DNA of 64,000 nt from Pseudomonas antarctica (GCF_900624995.1 NZ_UYXQ01000013.1:1-64000); one strand, 5' to 3'. Counted from the stretch's first letter, positions 20,661-30,494 are shown. Translations and numbers: made by a program. Notes: a model not told the origin generated them from the sequence alone.

Positions 20661-21809
20661 CTAGTAAGCGGCCCGGTAGATTTTCTCGATGTCGGCCGCG
20701 CTGAGCTTGCGCGGGTTGTTGCGCATTAAGCGTTCAATGCCCGCTGCTTCGGTGGCCATGGCCGGGATCGCGTCCTCGGGAATGCCGAAGCTGCGCAGGC
20801 CTGACGGGATCTCCACTGCGGCGCACAGTCGCGTCATCGCCTCGACCGCCTGGTCGGCGGCATCATTGACGCTTAAACCGCTGACATTCACGCCCATAGC
20901 CTGGGCAATGTCCTGCATGCGCTCCACACACGCCAGCTTGTTCCAGTGCATCACGTAGGGTAGCAACAACGCATTGCTCACGCCGTGGGCGATATTGAAA
21001 CGCCCGCCCAGCGGGTACGCCAACGCATGCACCGCGCCGACCCCGGCATTGCCGAACGCCATGCCGGCCATCAGGCTGGCGGTGGCCATGTCGTCTCGGG
21101 CCTGCAGATTGGCCGGGTTAGCGTAAGCCTTAGGCAGCGCCTTGGCGATCAGCTTGATCGCGCCAATGGCCAGGGCATCGGTGATCGGCGAGGCATTCAG
21201 CGACAGGTAGGATTCGATGGCATGCACCATGGCATCCACGCCACTGGCGGCGGTGACGCTGCGCGGGCACGTGAGGGTCATTTGCGGGCTGATCAGCGCG
21301 ACATCCGGCAGCAGGTAATCGCTGACAATGCCTTTTTTCAGCTGTGCGGCCTTGTCGGAGAGGATCGCCACATTGGTGACCTCCGAACCGGTGCCGGCCG
21401 TGGTCGGGATGGCGATCAACGGCGGCCCTTTGCGCGGCACTTGGTCGACGCCGAACAAGTCCGCCAGCGCGCCGTGGTAACCGGCATAGGCCGCGACGCT
21501 CTTGGCGATGTCGATGGCACTGCCGCCACCGACGCCGATCAGGCCGTCATGCCCGCCTTCGCGGTACGCGCGCATGCAGTCTTCGACGATGGCGATTTCC
21601 GGGTCGGGCAAAACGCGGTCAAAGATTTCGTAAGTCCGCTCGCCCAAGTGTTCCAGCGCCAGCGCCACCGTACCGGACTTGACCAGCGCGGCGTCCGTGA
21701 CGATCAGCGGGTTATCCACATCCAGGCGCGTGAGCTCAAAGGCGAGCTGTTCGATGGCGCCAGCACCGGTCAGCAGTTTATGGGCAATCTTGAATGAGGA
21801 GGTACTCAT
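20661..21809 (-). CDS. iron-containing alcohol dehydrogenase
   Basis: Group III (Fe-dependent) NAD(P) alcohol dehydrogenase, 382 residues. It shows the GGGSAIDIAK cofactor segment, TAGTGSEVT and the metal-binding histidines in GVDAMVHAIES and PLGGRFNIAHGVSNALLLP. Substrate is unknown; homologues act on short alcohols, 1,3-propanediol or lactaldehyde. In P. aeruginosa as I recall it, the agt transporter genes lie next to rpe without this gene, so it may be a lineage-specific insertion. Confidence 0.9.
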   Translation of the reverse strand: MSTSSFKIAHKLLTGAGAIEQLAFELTRLDVDNPLIVTDAALVKSGTVALALEHLGERTYEIFDRVLPDPEIAIVEDCMRAYREGGHDGLIGVGGGSAIDIAKSVAAYAGYHGALADLFGVDQVPRKGPPLIAIPTTAGTGSEVTNVAILSDKAAQLKKGIVSDYLLPDVALISPQMTLTCPRSVTAASGVDAMVHAIESYLSLNASPITDALAIGAIKLIAKALPKAYANPANLQARDDMATASLMAGMAFGNAGVGAVHALAYPLGGRFNIAHGVSNALLLPYVMHWNKLACVERMQDIAQAMGVNVSGLSVNDAADQAVEAMTRLCAAVEIPSGLRSFGIPEDAIPAMATEAAGIERLMRNNPRKLSAADIEKIYRAAY

Positions 21810-21914
21810 GTGCGCGGCCTCTTATTAATGATGGGCTGGCACAAGAGTAGCTGAGACAAATGGGTTGTCTGCCATTCAGCGGCTGAATGGTCATTATCCG
21901 AATGAACACAAAAC

Positions 21915-21987
21915 AATGTGGGAGGGGGCTGACTCCTGATAGCTGAGTGTCAGGCGACACATAGGCTGGCTGGCCCGCTCCCACATT
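21915..21987. repeat. REP-like element (degenerate)
   Basis: AATGTGGGAG and CTCCCACATT arms flank a diverged centre of about 53 bases. Same family as the other GTGGGAGC elements, lying between the dehydrogenase promoter side and the end of the transporter operon. Confidence 0.65.
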
Positions 21988-22004
21988 TTGATCCCGACTT
22001 GGCT

Positions 22005-22829
22005 CTAGACCTGGGCAGTGCGCAGTTTCTCGCTGCGGCCTCGCAGCCATTCAAGGGTCAACAACAGCAATACCGAGAAGGCAATCAGCAACGTGGCCGC
22101 CGCCGCAATCGTCGGGCTTAAGTTTTCACGGATGCCGCTGAACATTTGGCGCGGCAAGGTCGCTTGCTCCGGGCCGGCAAGAAACAGCGTCACCACCACT
22201 TCATCAAACGAGGTGGAAAAGGCAAACAGCGCGCCGGAAATCACCCCAGGCGCGATCAGCGGCAAGGTCACCCGGCGAAACGCGGTCAGCGGCGAGGCGC
22301 CCAGGCTGGCCGCCGCTCGCACCAAGTTATGGTTGAAGCCTTGCAACGTCGCCGACACGGTGATGATCACAAATGGCACACCCAGCACCGCATGCACCAC
22401 GATCAGTGAAAAGAAGCTGTTGCCCAACCCCAGCGGCGCGAAGAACAAATAACTGGCCACACCGATAATCACCACCGGCACCACCATCGGCGAAATCACC
22501 AAGGCCATGACCAGCGCCTTACCAGGGAAGTTGCCACGTGTCAGGCCAATCGCTGCCAGGGTGCCGAACACCATCGCCAACACCGTGGCCGCCGGGGCCA
22601 CGATAATACTGTTCTTCAACGCACGCATCCACTCGGCCGAGGCGAAAAAGTCCTGATACCAATGCAGCGAAAAACCTTGCAGCGGGTATACCAGGAAACT
22701 GCCGCTGTTGAACGACAGCGGAATAATCACCAACACTGGCAATATCAGGAACAGCAGGATCAAGCCGCACAAGATCCGCAAGCTGTAGAACCACACCCGC
22801 TCCACCGGTGACATATAAGGGCTCAGCAT
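22005..22829 (-). CDS. agtD: ABC transporter permease (PotC-type)
   Basis: Inner-membrane permease of a PotABCD/AgtABCD-type uptake system. The 274 residues have six predicted membrane helices and the cytoplasmic EAA loop (AAASLGASPLTAFRRVTLPLI) that contacts the ATPase. Last gene of a four-gene minus-strand operon, 12 bases after the other permease. Naming follows synteny with the P. aeruginosa agt genes next to rpe, reported to import 4-aminobutyrate and 5-aminovalerate; I infer but cannot show the same substrates here. Confidence 0.85.
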   Translation of the reverse strand: MLSPYMSPVERVWFYSLRILCGLILLFLILPVLVIIPLSFNSGSFLVYPLQGFSLHWYQDFFASAEWMRALKNSIIVAPAATVLAMVFGTLAAIGLTRGNFPGKALVMALVISPMVVPVVIIGVASYLFFAPLGLGNSFFSLIVVHAVLGVPFVIITVSATLQGFNHNLVRAAASLGASPLTAFRRVTLPLIAPGVISGALFAFSTSFDEVVVTLFLAGPEQATLPRQMFSGIRENLSPTIAAAATLLIAFSVLLLLTLEWLRGRSEKLRTAQV

Positions 22830-22841
22830 CGCAAGGTCTCC

Positions 22842-24089
22842 TTAGCTCAGGCGCAGGCGACTGGCGCCCACCAGCCGGTTGTAGATCAGGTACAGCACCA
22901 CCGTCGCCAGCAGCAACAAGCCGCCCAACGCCGTGGCCATGCCCCAGTTGATGCTGGTGTTGGTGTAGAACGCCACGAAATAGCTGACCATCTGGTCGTT
23001 CGGGCTGCCGAGCAACGCCGGGGTGATGTAGTAACCAATCGCCAAGATGAACACCAGCAGGCAACCGGCGCCGACACCGGCATAGGTCTGCGGGAGGTAC
23101 ACCCGCCAGAAGCTGGCGAACGGATGGCAACCCAAGGAAATCGCCGCGCGCATATACGTGGGCGAGATACCTTTCATCACGCTGTAAATCGGTAAAATCA
23201 TGAACGGCAACAGAATGTGCACCATCGAGATGTAAACCCCGGTGCGGTTGAACACCAGCTCCATGGGTTTATCGATCAGGCCCATGCCCATCAACGCGCT
23301 GTTGATCAGCCCGCCGGACTGCAGCAACACGATCCACGCCGCCACCCGCACCAGGATTGAGGTCCAGAACGGCAGCAACACCAGGATCATCAGCAGGTTG
23401 CTTTTGCGTGCTGGCAGGTTGGCCAGCAGGTACGCAAGTGGATAGGCCAGCAGCAGGCAGATGAAGGTAATCACCAAGCCCATCCAGAACGTGCGGGCGA
23501 AGATGTCCAGGTAGATCGCCTGATCGGGCGTGGCCGGGGCCACTTCGCCAAGATCATCGATGCGGTGATCGACGGCAGCCAGCAAATAATACGGCGTGAG
23601 GCTGCTGGTATTGCGCCGGATCGCCTGCCAGTACGCCGGGTCGCCCCAGCGTTCGTCGAGGCTTTCCAACGCTTCTTTATAAGAGGCAGGCGCTTGGGTA
23701 AAAGGTAGCGCCCGCGCGGTTTTAGTCAGCAAGCTACGGTAGCCGGCCAGTTCCATGTTCAAGCGCTTGGACAGGTCGCCCAAGGTCTGGTTTTTGCGTG
23801 CCTCGCCCAGGTCTTCGCTGAGCGCCTGGTACACCGGCTCACCCGGCAGGCCGCGTCCGTCCCAAGTCTTGACCGCCACCACGGTACGCGGCAAGCCGCC
23901 CACCACTTCCGGGTTGCCGACGCTTTTATAAAGCAGCGCAACAATCGGCACCAGGAACACCAGCAGCAAAAACAGCACCAGCGGCGCAATCAAGGCCTGG
24001 GCCTTCCAGCGGTTGAGCCGCTCGGCACGCGCCAGGCGCTGCTTGAGGGTGGGGCTGTTGACCTCGTTGGAGGGAACGGCGATGGCCAT
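22842..24089 (-). CDS. agtC: ABC transporter permease (PotB-type, long periplasmic insert)
   Basis: Second permease of the uptake system, 415 residues from the ATG giving MAIAVPSNEV. After one N-terminal helix (about 35-60) it has an unusually long periplasmic stretch of about 150 residues before the remaining five helices, and an EAA loop (MRAAISLGCHPFASFWRVYLP). The frame is open 30 codons upstream but runs into a REP element. The long insert is typical of the larger PotB-like branch. Confidence 0.85.
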   Translation of the reverse strand: MAIAVPSNEVNSPTLKQRLARAERLNRWKAQALIAPLVLFLLLVFLVPIVALLYKSVGNPEVVGGLPRTVVAVKTWDGRGLPGEPVYQALSEDLGEARKNQTLGDLSKRLNMELAGYRSLLTKTARALPFTQAPASYKEALESLDERWGDPAYWQAIRRNTSSLTPYYLLAAVDHRIDDLGEVAPATPDQAIYLDIFARTFWMGLVITFICLLLAYPLAYLLANLPARKSNLLMILVLLPFWTSILVRVAAWIVLLQSGGLINSALMGMGLIDKPMELVFNRTGVYISMVHILLPFMILPIYSVMKGISPTYMRAAISLGCHPFASFWRVYLPQTYAGVGAGCLLVFILAIGYYITPALLGSPNDQMVSYFVAFYTNTSINWGMATALGGLLLLATVVLYLIYNRLVGASRLRLS

Positions 24090-24135
24090 GGCTGACTCCG
24101 GAATTCTTCTAAGAATCCCCTGTGGGCCGGGCTTT

Positions 24136-24165
24136 TTGTGGGAGCTGGCTTGCCTGCTCCCACAC
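24136..24165. repeat. REP-like palindrome
   Basis: GTGGGAGC / GCTCCCAC arms around TGGCTTGCCT, followed by a partial repeat. It sits inside the transporter operon between the binding-protein and permease genes, where such hairpins often give the binding protein higher expression than the permeases. Confidence 0.75.
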
Positions 24166-24195
24166 AAGCCTGCTTTCACAGGGGGCTATGCGGGG

Positions 24196-25236
24196 TTACT
24201 TGGCCGCCCAGGAATTGAAGCGCTGCTCGAGCTGCTCGCCGTTATCCGCCCAGAAGCTCACGTCGATCTGCACCTGGTTGGCGATGTTCTGCGGCGTGGT
24301 CGGCATGTCCTTGAGCACATCCTTGGCCAGCAACGGTACGGCTTGGGTGTTGGCCGGGCCGTAGGCGATGTTTTCCGAGTAGGTCTTCTGCTGCTGTGGC
24401 TGCACCGAGAAGGCGATGAACTTCTTCGCCGCTTCAGCGCGGTCCTTGGCCAGGCCTTTAGGAATGGCCCACGCATCAAAGTCATAGATGCCGCCGTTCC
24501 ACACCACTTTCAGGTTGCTTTCTTTCTGGACGGCAGCAATGCGGCCGTTGTAGGCCGAGCTCATCACTACGTCACCCGAGGCGAGGTACTGTGGCGGCTG
24601 TGCACCGGCTTCCCACCATTGAATCGACGGCTTGAGCTCATCCAGTTTCTTGAACGCACGGTCCTGGCCGTCTTTGCCGGCCAGCACTTTGTACACGTCC
24701 TTCGGCGCCACGCCGTCCGCCATCAAGGCAAATTCCAGGGTGTACTTGGCGCCCTTGCGCAGGCCACGCTTGCCCGGGAATTTCTTGGTGTCCCAGAAAT
24801 CCGCCCAACTGGTCGGTGCAGTGGTCAGCTTGTCGGCGTTGTACGCCAGCACGGTCGACCACACAAAGAACCCCACGCCGCACGGCTGGATCGCGCCTTT
24901 CACATAATCGGCGCTATTGCCGAACAGTTTCGGGTCGAGCGGTTCGAACATATCTTCGTCACAGCCACGGGACAGTTCCGGCGACTCCACTTCCACCAAG
25001 TCCCAAGACACGCTCTTGGTGTCGACCATGGCTTTGACCTTGGCCATTTCACCGTTGTATTCGCCGGCGATGATCTTGCCGTTGCCCGCGCTTTCCCACG
25101 GCGCGTAAAAGGCTTTGACCTGGGCCGCCTTGTTCGCGCCGCCGAAGGACACGACCGTCAGGTCCGGGCCTGCAATGGCCTGTGTCGCGCCCATCAAGCC
25201 GATGGCCAGGGCGGAATATTTAAGGGATCTCAACAT
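24196..25236 (-). CDS. agtB: ABC transporter substrate-binding protein
   Basis: Periplasmic binding protein of the PotD/spermidine-putrescine class (SBP_bac_8), 346 residues, with a signal peptide cleaved near ATQAIAGP. GGAGAGAAC before the ATG giving MLRSLKYSALA is the ribosome-binding site. Within the agt-type operon it is expected to bind 4-aminobutyrate/5-aminovalerate-like ligands by synteny; binding-site residues were not assigned. Confidence 0.87.
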   Translation of the reverse strand: MLRSLKYSALAIGLMGATQAIAGPDLTVVSFGGANKAAQVKAFYAPWESAGNGKIIAGEYNGEMAKVKAMVDTKSVSWDLVEVESPELSRGCDEDMFEPLDPKLFGNSADYVKGAIQPCGVGFFVWSTVLAYNADKLTTAPTSWADFWDTKKFPGKRGLRKGAKYTLEFALMADGVAPKDVYKVLAGKDGQDRAFKKLDELKPSIQWWEAGAQPPQYLASGDVVMSSAYNGRIAAVQKESNLKVVWNGGIYDFDAWAIPKGLAKDRAEAAKKFIAFSVQPQQQKTYSENIAYGPANTQAVPLLAKDVLKDMPTTPQNIANQVQIDVSFWADNGEQLEQRFNSWAAK

Positions 25237-25279
25237 TGTTGTTCTCTCCACGTGCAGGGTTGGTGAAGCCAGGGGGCGA

Positions 25280-26392
25280 TTAATTCGCCTCTAGAAGTGG
25301 GTCGAGTGCGCGAACGTGCTCGACTTGCCAGCCAATCGGTACCACGTCGCCGACCGCCAGGGCCGGGTCCAGCTCGGCAATCGGTTGTTTCACAAAAAAA
25401 TCGGCCTTGCCGCAGACTTCCAGGCGCACGCGCACGTGGTCGCCCAGGTAGATAAATTCGGCCACGCGCCCGGAGAAGCGGTTGACGCAGGATTCGCTGG
25501 CGCCATTGAGGCTGACGCGCTCCGGGCGTACCGACAACGTCACCGGGCCGCCGAGCTGGCCGACATTCACCGCCAGCGCCTCGACCTTCTCACCACGCGC
25601 CAGCTCCACCACGCAGCGCTCGCCAGTGTGGCTGTGCAGGCGGCCATTGAGGCGGTTGTTCTCGCCGATGAAGTTGGCGACGAAGGTGTTTTTTGGCGCT
25701 TCGTAAAGGGTGCGCGGCGCGGCGATCTGCTGGATCTCGCCCTGATGGAACACCGCCACGCGGTCGGACATGGTCAAGGCTTCGCCCTGATCGTGGGTCA
25801 CGTACACCACGGTCACACCGAGGCGCTGGTGCAGGTGCTTAATCTCCATCTGCATGTGCTCGCGCAGTTGTTTGTCGAGGGCACCGAGGGGCTCGTCCAT
25901 CAGCACCAGTTGCGGTTCGAACACCAACGCCCGGGCCAGGGCCACGCGCTGTTGCTGGCCGCCGGAGAGTTGCGCCGGGTAACGCTGGGCGAAGGCATCG
26001 AGCTGGACCATGCTCAGCACGCGTTTGACCCGCTCGCTGATATCGGTCTTGCTCAAGCCGCGCACCGACAAGGGGAATGCCAGGTTCTCTGCCACCGTCA
26101 TGTGCGGGAACAGCGCGTAGTTCTGGAACACCATGCCGATGTCGCGCTTGTGCGGCGGCACGTGGTTGATGGCGCGCCCGGCCAGCAGGATTTCCCCGGC
26201 GGTCGGCGTCTCGAAACCGGCGAGCATCATCAGGCTGGTGGTCTTGCCCGAACCGGACGGCCCGAGCAGGGTGAGGAACTCGCCCTTGCGAATCTCCAGG
26301 TTGAGGTCTTTGACGATCAGGTTCTCGCCGTCGTAGCTCTTCTGCACGCCACGAAAGCTGACCAGCACATCATTTGAATCCACCTCGCTCAT
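25280..26392 (-). CDS. agtA: ABC transporter ATP-binding protein (PotA-type)
   Basis: ATPase of the uptake system, 370 residues. Walker A GPSGSGKTT, signature LSGGQQQR, Walker B LVLMDEPLGALD and switch His in VTHDQ are all present, followed by a C-terminal TOBE regulatory domain (NRLNGRLHS ... LSVRPERV). Starts at the ATG giving MSEVDSND. First gene of agtABCD; 43 bases separate it from agtB. The 254-base gap upstream (26393-26646) should hold the operon promoter, but I cannot pick one out confidently. Confidence 0.93.
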   Translation of the reverse strand: MSEVDSNDVLVSFRGVQKSYDGENLIVKDLNLEIRKGEFLTLLGPSGSGKTTSLMMLAGFETPTAGEILLAGRAINHVPPHKRDIGMVFQNYALFPHMTVAENLAFPLSVRGLSKTDISERVKRVLSMVQLDAFAQRYPAQLSGGQQQRVALARALVFEPQLVLMDEPLGALDKQLREHMQMEIKHLHQRLGVTVVYVTHDQGEALTMSDRVAVFHQGEIQQIAAPRTLYEAPKNTFVANFIGENNRLNGRLHSHTGERCVVELARGEKVEALAVNVGQLGGPVTLSVRPERVSLNGASESCVNRFSGRVAEFIYLGDHVRVRLEVCGKADFFVKQPIAELDPALAVGDVVPIGWQVEHVRALDPLLEAN

Positions 26393-26646
26393 ACCCGCAC
26401 CTTTGTATTTTGGACTGCTGTGGCACAAGCGTAGTCCAGGCGCGAGGCCCCGGAAATCGGGGGTCAGGAGAGAATCGCATCAGCCGGGTGGAAGGTTCGG
26501 GGTAGGGATTGCCCTACACGGATGGCGGGGATGGGACAGTGTCAACGCGGCATGCGCCTGGGATGGCTGCGGCGGGGTTCAAAGGGTGTCGTAAACAGGC
26601 ATGCCGCCAACAAAGCCTGACGCAGGGCGCGGGAACGATCATGCGG

Positions 26647-27276
26647 TCACAACAGCTTGTGTTCCATCGCGTACTTCACCAATTCAGCCAATGAAGTGAT
26701 ATTGAGCTTTTGCATCAACCGCGCCTTGTGGGTGCTGATGGTCTTGCTGCTCAGCGCCAGTTGCTGGGCGATGTCATTGACGTTGGCGCCCTGGGCCAGG
26801 CGCTCGAATACCGAGAACTCGCGCTCTGACAGTAACGAATGCAGCGGCCGCGTATCAGTGAGGCCAACTTCAAAGACCATGCGGTCCGCCAGGTCCGGGT
26901 CGATGTAACGCCCGCCCGCCGCCACCTTGCGAATCGCCGTCAGCAACAGCGCCGGGTCACTGTCCTTGGTGGCATACCCCGCCGCCCCGACTTTCAGCGC
27001 GCGAGCAGCCATTTGCGCTTCATCGTGCATGGACAGCACCAGGATCGCCGGCGGATGGTTCAGTGCACGGATGCGCGCGATAGCTTCCAGGCCATTCACG
27101 CCCGGCATAGAGATATCCAGTAACACCACCTCGCAGGGTACATGGCGCAAGATTTCCAGCAGTTGCTCGCCATTGCTGGCCTCGCCGACCACCAGCAAGT
27201 CTTTGGCCAGGCCGATCAGTTGCTTAATGCCTTCACGGACGATGGTGTGGTCTTCGGCTACCAATACGCGAATCAC
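26647..27276 (-). CDS. agtR: two-component response regulator, NarL/LuxR family
   Basis: 209 residues: a receiver domain with acidic pocket (AEDH) and phospho-acceptor Asp54 in LLDISMPG, and a C-terminal LuxR-type helix-turn-helix (LSEREFSVFERLAQGANVND ... STHKARLMQKL). It follows its sensor kinase by 18 bases and sits next to the transporter operon. In P. aeruginosa the syntenic pair AgtSR controls agtABCD, so I infer the same link here. Confidence 0.9.
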   Translation of the reverse strand: MIRVLVAEDHTIVREGIKQLIGLAKDLLVVGEASNGEQLLEILRHVPCEVVLLDISMPGVNGLEAIARIRALNHPPAILVLSMHDEAQMAARALKVGAAGYATKDSDPALLLTAIRKVAAGGRYIDPDLADRMVFEVGLTDTRPLHSLLSEREFSVFERLAQGANVNDIAQQLALSSKTISTHKARLMQKLNITSLAELVKYAMEHKLL

Positions 27277-27294
27277 AGGGGCTTGCTCCTCTAG

Positions 27295-29289
27295 TTATGC
27301 ATCCAACGGCACCGTGACACTCAAGGTGGTGCCCTCGCCCAGTTCGCTGTGCAGGCTCAATTGCCCGCCCATCATCAGCACACGCTCGCGCATGCCGACG
27401 ACGCCAAACGACACCGGTCGGCCCTGGGCCTCGACGAAACCGACGCCGTCATCGCTGATGGTCAGCCGCAGGTCGGCGCCCTCCACGGTCAAGGTTAGCT
27501 CGACAGTATGCGCCTGGGCATGGCGCATCACATTGGTCAGCGCCTCCTGCAGGATGCGGAACAGACCAATAGCCTTGGCATCACTCAGGGCCGGCAAGTT
27601 ATCCGGGACTTGGACCAGGCAAGGGATTTGCGTGCGGGCTTCGAAGCGGCGCGCTTGCCATTCGATAGCCGAGGCGATGCCGGCGTCGAGAATCGGCGGG
27701 CGCAGCGCGGTCGCCACATCCCGGACAAGCTGGAACAGCTGGGCGATCAGCCGCTTCATGCTGTTCAAGCGCTCGTTCAGGCCCGGGTCCAGCTGCGCAT
27801 AGGCCAGCTCACACATCGAGGTTTCCAGCTTGAGCACGGTGAGCATCTGGCCCAACTCGTCATGCACTTCACGGGCGATCCGCGCCTTTTCCTCTTCGCG
27901 CACGGTTTCCAGATGGGCAGAGAGCTCGCGCAGCTGTGTTTCGCTTTGCTGCAAGGCGGCCACGTAACGACGACGTTCAGTGACGTCGTTGAGATAAACC
28001 ACCAGGTATTCACCCTCGGCAAACCGTAGAAAGCTCAACGACACACCCGCCGGCAGGAGGCTGCCGTCAGCGCGCACGCAATCGGCGGCGAAGGTTTGCG
28101 CGCCCTCTGCGCTGGCACGCGCACGCTTCCACACGTCGAGCCAGCGGTCCATGTTCAAGGTCGGGTCAAAATCGATCAGCGGCCGCTCGATCAGCGCGCC
28201 CGCGGCGTAGCCCAGCATGGTCTCGGCGGCGCGGTTGGCGTAACGCACATGGCTGTCCCAATTGACCCAAAGAATGCCGACCGTACTTTGATCGATGGAG
28301 AACTGCGTCAGCCGCAACGCTTCGGCACCGGCCGCACGCGCGGCGCTTTCTTCCCGAGCGGCCAGCAAGTTGTGTTCCAGCACGCGCAGGTGGCGGCGCT
28401 GCCAGACCACCACGGCGAGGCTGGCGAGCAAGAACATCGCCAAGAGCAGGCTGAGGTTTTGCCATAAGCCCGGCGATTCGCTCAGCCGTGAGTATTTGGG
28501 TTGCAGCCAGCGGTTGTGCAATTGGTCGAGGTCACGGGCGGGTATCGCGCGCAAGGCACTTTGCATGATGCTCGCCAGTTCCGGCCACTCGCGGCGGGTG
28601 GCTACGCGCAGCAATTGCGGCAGGCCGATATCGCCGACCACCGCCAGCCCGGCGAACTCCGCCTCGCCGGACAATCGGCTCAATTGCGCCTCATCCACCA
28701 CGGCATAACGCGCCTGCTGGCTCACCAACAATTGCAGGGCCTGGCGCTCCATGGGCACGCCTTGCAGGTTGAGGTTGGGGTAATTGCTGCGCAGGTAATC
28801 GGCCACGGCGCTGGGCATGCGCACGGCAACGCGGGACAGTTCGTCGAGCGTCTCCAGCTCCACCGCGCCACCGCCTTCGCGGATGCCGACGATATGCTGG
28901 GGCACGCGCATATAAGGGTCGCTGAATAACCACAGACGCAAACCGACCGGGGTTTGCTGCAAGCCCGGGGCAATATCCACTTCGCCGTCGCGCACGGCGG
29001 CTTCCAATTGCTCCTGGCTGGGGAAATTGCGCCAGGTCAGCTCGATATTCAGCGCTTTGGCCAGCCATTGCATCAACTCGACATTCGCCCCGGACAAGCG
29101 CTGCAGACGCCGATCGTATTGCGCGTAAGGTGCCTGCAAGACCAGGCCCACGCGCAGCTCCGGGTGCTGGGCCAGCCACTCACGCTGCTGTGCATTGAGC
29201 TGCGCCTGCGGTGTGGCAGGCGCAGGCGCGGCATTCGCCATCAAGGCAAAGCACACACAGCCGATAACCAGCAGACAGCGAAAACCCAT
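27295..29289 (-). CDS. agtS: sensor histidine kinase with periplasmic SBP domain
   Basis: 664 residues: signal peptide (about 1-20, ending MANAAPA), a periplasmic bacterial solute-binding (SBP_bac_3) domain about 30-260, one membrane helix near 275-295, a PAS domain about 325-440, then a HisKA_3 dimerisation domain with the phospho-His in REVHDELGQ and an HATPase domain (LTNVMRHAQAH, DDGVGF). The built-in binding domain suggests direct ligand sensing. The 18-base gap to the regulator supports a pair. Confidence 0.88.
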   Translation of the reverse strand: MGFRCLLVIGCVCFALMANAAPAPATPQAQLNAQQREWLAQHPELRVGLVLQAPYAQYDRRLQRLSGANVELMQWLAKALNIELTWRNFPSQEQLEAAVRDGEVDIAPGLQQTPVGLRLWLFSDPYMRVPQHIVGIREGGGAVELETLDELSRVAVRMPSAVADYLRSNYPNLNLQGVPMERQALQLLVSQQARYAVVDEAQLSRLSGEAEFAGLAVVGDIGLPQLLRVATRREWPELASIMQSALRAIPARDLDQLHNRWLQPKYSRLSESPGLWQNLSLLLAMFLLASLAVVVWQRRHLRVLEHNLLAAREESAARAAGAEALRLTQFSIDQSTVGILWVNWDSHVRYANRAAETMLGYAAGALIERPLIDFDPTLNMDRWLDVWKRARASAEGAQTFAADCVRADGSLLPAGVSLSFLRFAEGEYLVVYLNDVTERRRYVAALQQSETQLRELSAHLETVREEEKARIAREVHDELGQMLTVLKLETSMCELAYAQLDPGLNERLNSMKRLIAQLFQLVRDVATALRPPILDAGIASAIEWQARRFEARTQIPCLVQVPDNLPALSDAKAIGLFRILQEALTNVMRHAQAHTVELTLTVEGADLRLTISDDGVGFVEAQGRPVSFGVVGMRERVLMMGGQLSLHSELGEGTTLSVTVPLDA

Positions 29290-29366
29290 GATCCACGTCT
29301 CACATCACTGACAAATACTGACCAACCCATTAGGCTGCTGGAATCACTTCTGGCCGGGAATTAACG

Positions 29367-30341
29367 ATGCCCTTTATCCACCGTTCGGCACTGCCAGCAT
29401 TGTGCCTGTCGCTGCTATTTACCAGCGCCTTTTCTGTTCAGGCCGCCGACGAGCCGGCACCCTCTGCCGAAAAACCGGCTGAACGCCAACCCCTGCCCGA
29501 GCGCAGCCAGGAAGAAGCCAACGCCCTGGAGCGCCAAGTTCCGCAACAGGAACAGCAACAATTGCAGGGCGGCAGCGATTCATTTCTGGCCTTGTGGAAA
29601 CCGGCCAACAGCGCCGAGCCCGAAGGCGTGGTGATTATCGTGCCGGGCGCCGGCGAAAGTGCTGACTGGCCGCAAGCAATCGCACCGTTGCGGCATAAAT
29701 TACCCGACGCCAAATGGGGCACGCTCAGCCTGTCGCTGCCGGACGTGAACGTCGACACCTTGCCGCCGCGCGCCCTGGAATCGCCCAAGGCGGCTGTCGA
29801 CACCAGCAGCAAGGACGGCAGCACCGCCGCCAAACCTATCGAACAGGCCGCCAGCGCCGAAGCCGAAGGCACCGACCCGGCGGTGGTGCCGGGCGCCGAT
29901 GAGCAGGACAAAACCGACGCCAAGCGCATCTTCGACCGCATCGACGCTGCCGTCGCCTTTGCCCAAACACAAAGCGCACGCAGCGTGGTGCTGCTCGGCC
30001 ATGGCACCGGCGCCTGGTGGGCCGCGCGTTACCTGGGCGAGAAACAACCGTCTCAGGTGCAGAAGTTGGTCATGGTGGCTGGCAAGACGCCTGCGGGTCG
30101 ACAGCCGAATCTGCAACAACTGGCCCCAACGCTGAAAGTACCGACGGCGGACGTCTTCTACCAGGACGGCGCCCAAGAGCGCAAACACGCACTGGAGCGC
30201 GCGCAAGCCGCCAAGCGTGCGAAGAATGATGGCTACAAACAGGTGTCACTCAAAACCCTGCCCGGCAATAGCTCGACTGAGCAAGAGCAGTTGTATCGGC
30301 GGGTTCGCGGGTGGCTGAGCCCGGAGCCGAAAGAGGGCTGA
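29367..30341 (+). CDS. DUF3530 family exported protein
   Basis: 324 residues with a clear signal peptide (cleavage near SVQAADE), then a charged Glu/Gln-rich region and an alpha/beta-hydrolase-like fold including IVPGAGESADWP and VVLLGHGTGAWWAARYL. The GHGTG segment takes the place of the usual GxSxG nucleophile elbow and has Thr instead of Ser, so activity is doubtful. A Ser/Ala-rich insert lies in the middle. Function unknown; divergent from agtS. Confidence 0.75.
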   Translation: MPFIHRSALPALCLSLLFTSAFSVQAADEPAPSAEKPAERQPLPERSQEEANALERQVPQQEQQQLQGGSDSFLALWKPANSAEPEGVVIIVPGAGESADWPQAIAPLRHKLPDAKWGTLSLSLPDVNVDTLPPRALESPKAAVDTSSKDGSTAAKPIEQAASAEAEGTDPAVVPGADEQDKTDAKRIFDRIDAAVAFAQTQSARSVVLLGHGTGAWWAARYLGEKQPSQVQKLVMVAGKTPAGRQPNLQQLAPTLKVPTADVFYQDGAQERKHALERAQAAKRAKNDGYKQVSLKTLPGNSSTEQEQLYRRVRGWLSPEPKEG

Positions 30342-30374
30342 CCGCCTATCTCAAAAGCGCCGTAGACCTAATGG

Positions 30375-30458
30375 GGGAGCGGGCTTGCTCGCGAATAGGG
30401 TGTGTCCGTCGACAGATTCATCGGCTGATCCACCGCATTCGCGAGCAAGCCCGCTCCC
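30375..30458. repeat. REP-like element with 22-bp perfect arms
   Basis: Arms 30375-30396 and 30437-30458 are exact reverse complements (GGGAGCGGGCTTGCTCGC...), enclosing 40 bases. The centre resembles that of the 17431 element (TGTCCGTC...CAGAT). Located between convergent genes. Confidence 0.85.
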
Positions 30459-30494
30459 ACATTGAATTGGGTGCTCACTTCCAAAGGGTGGTGG

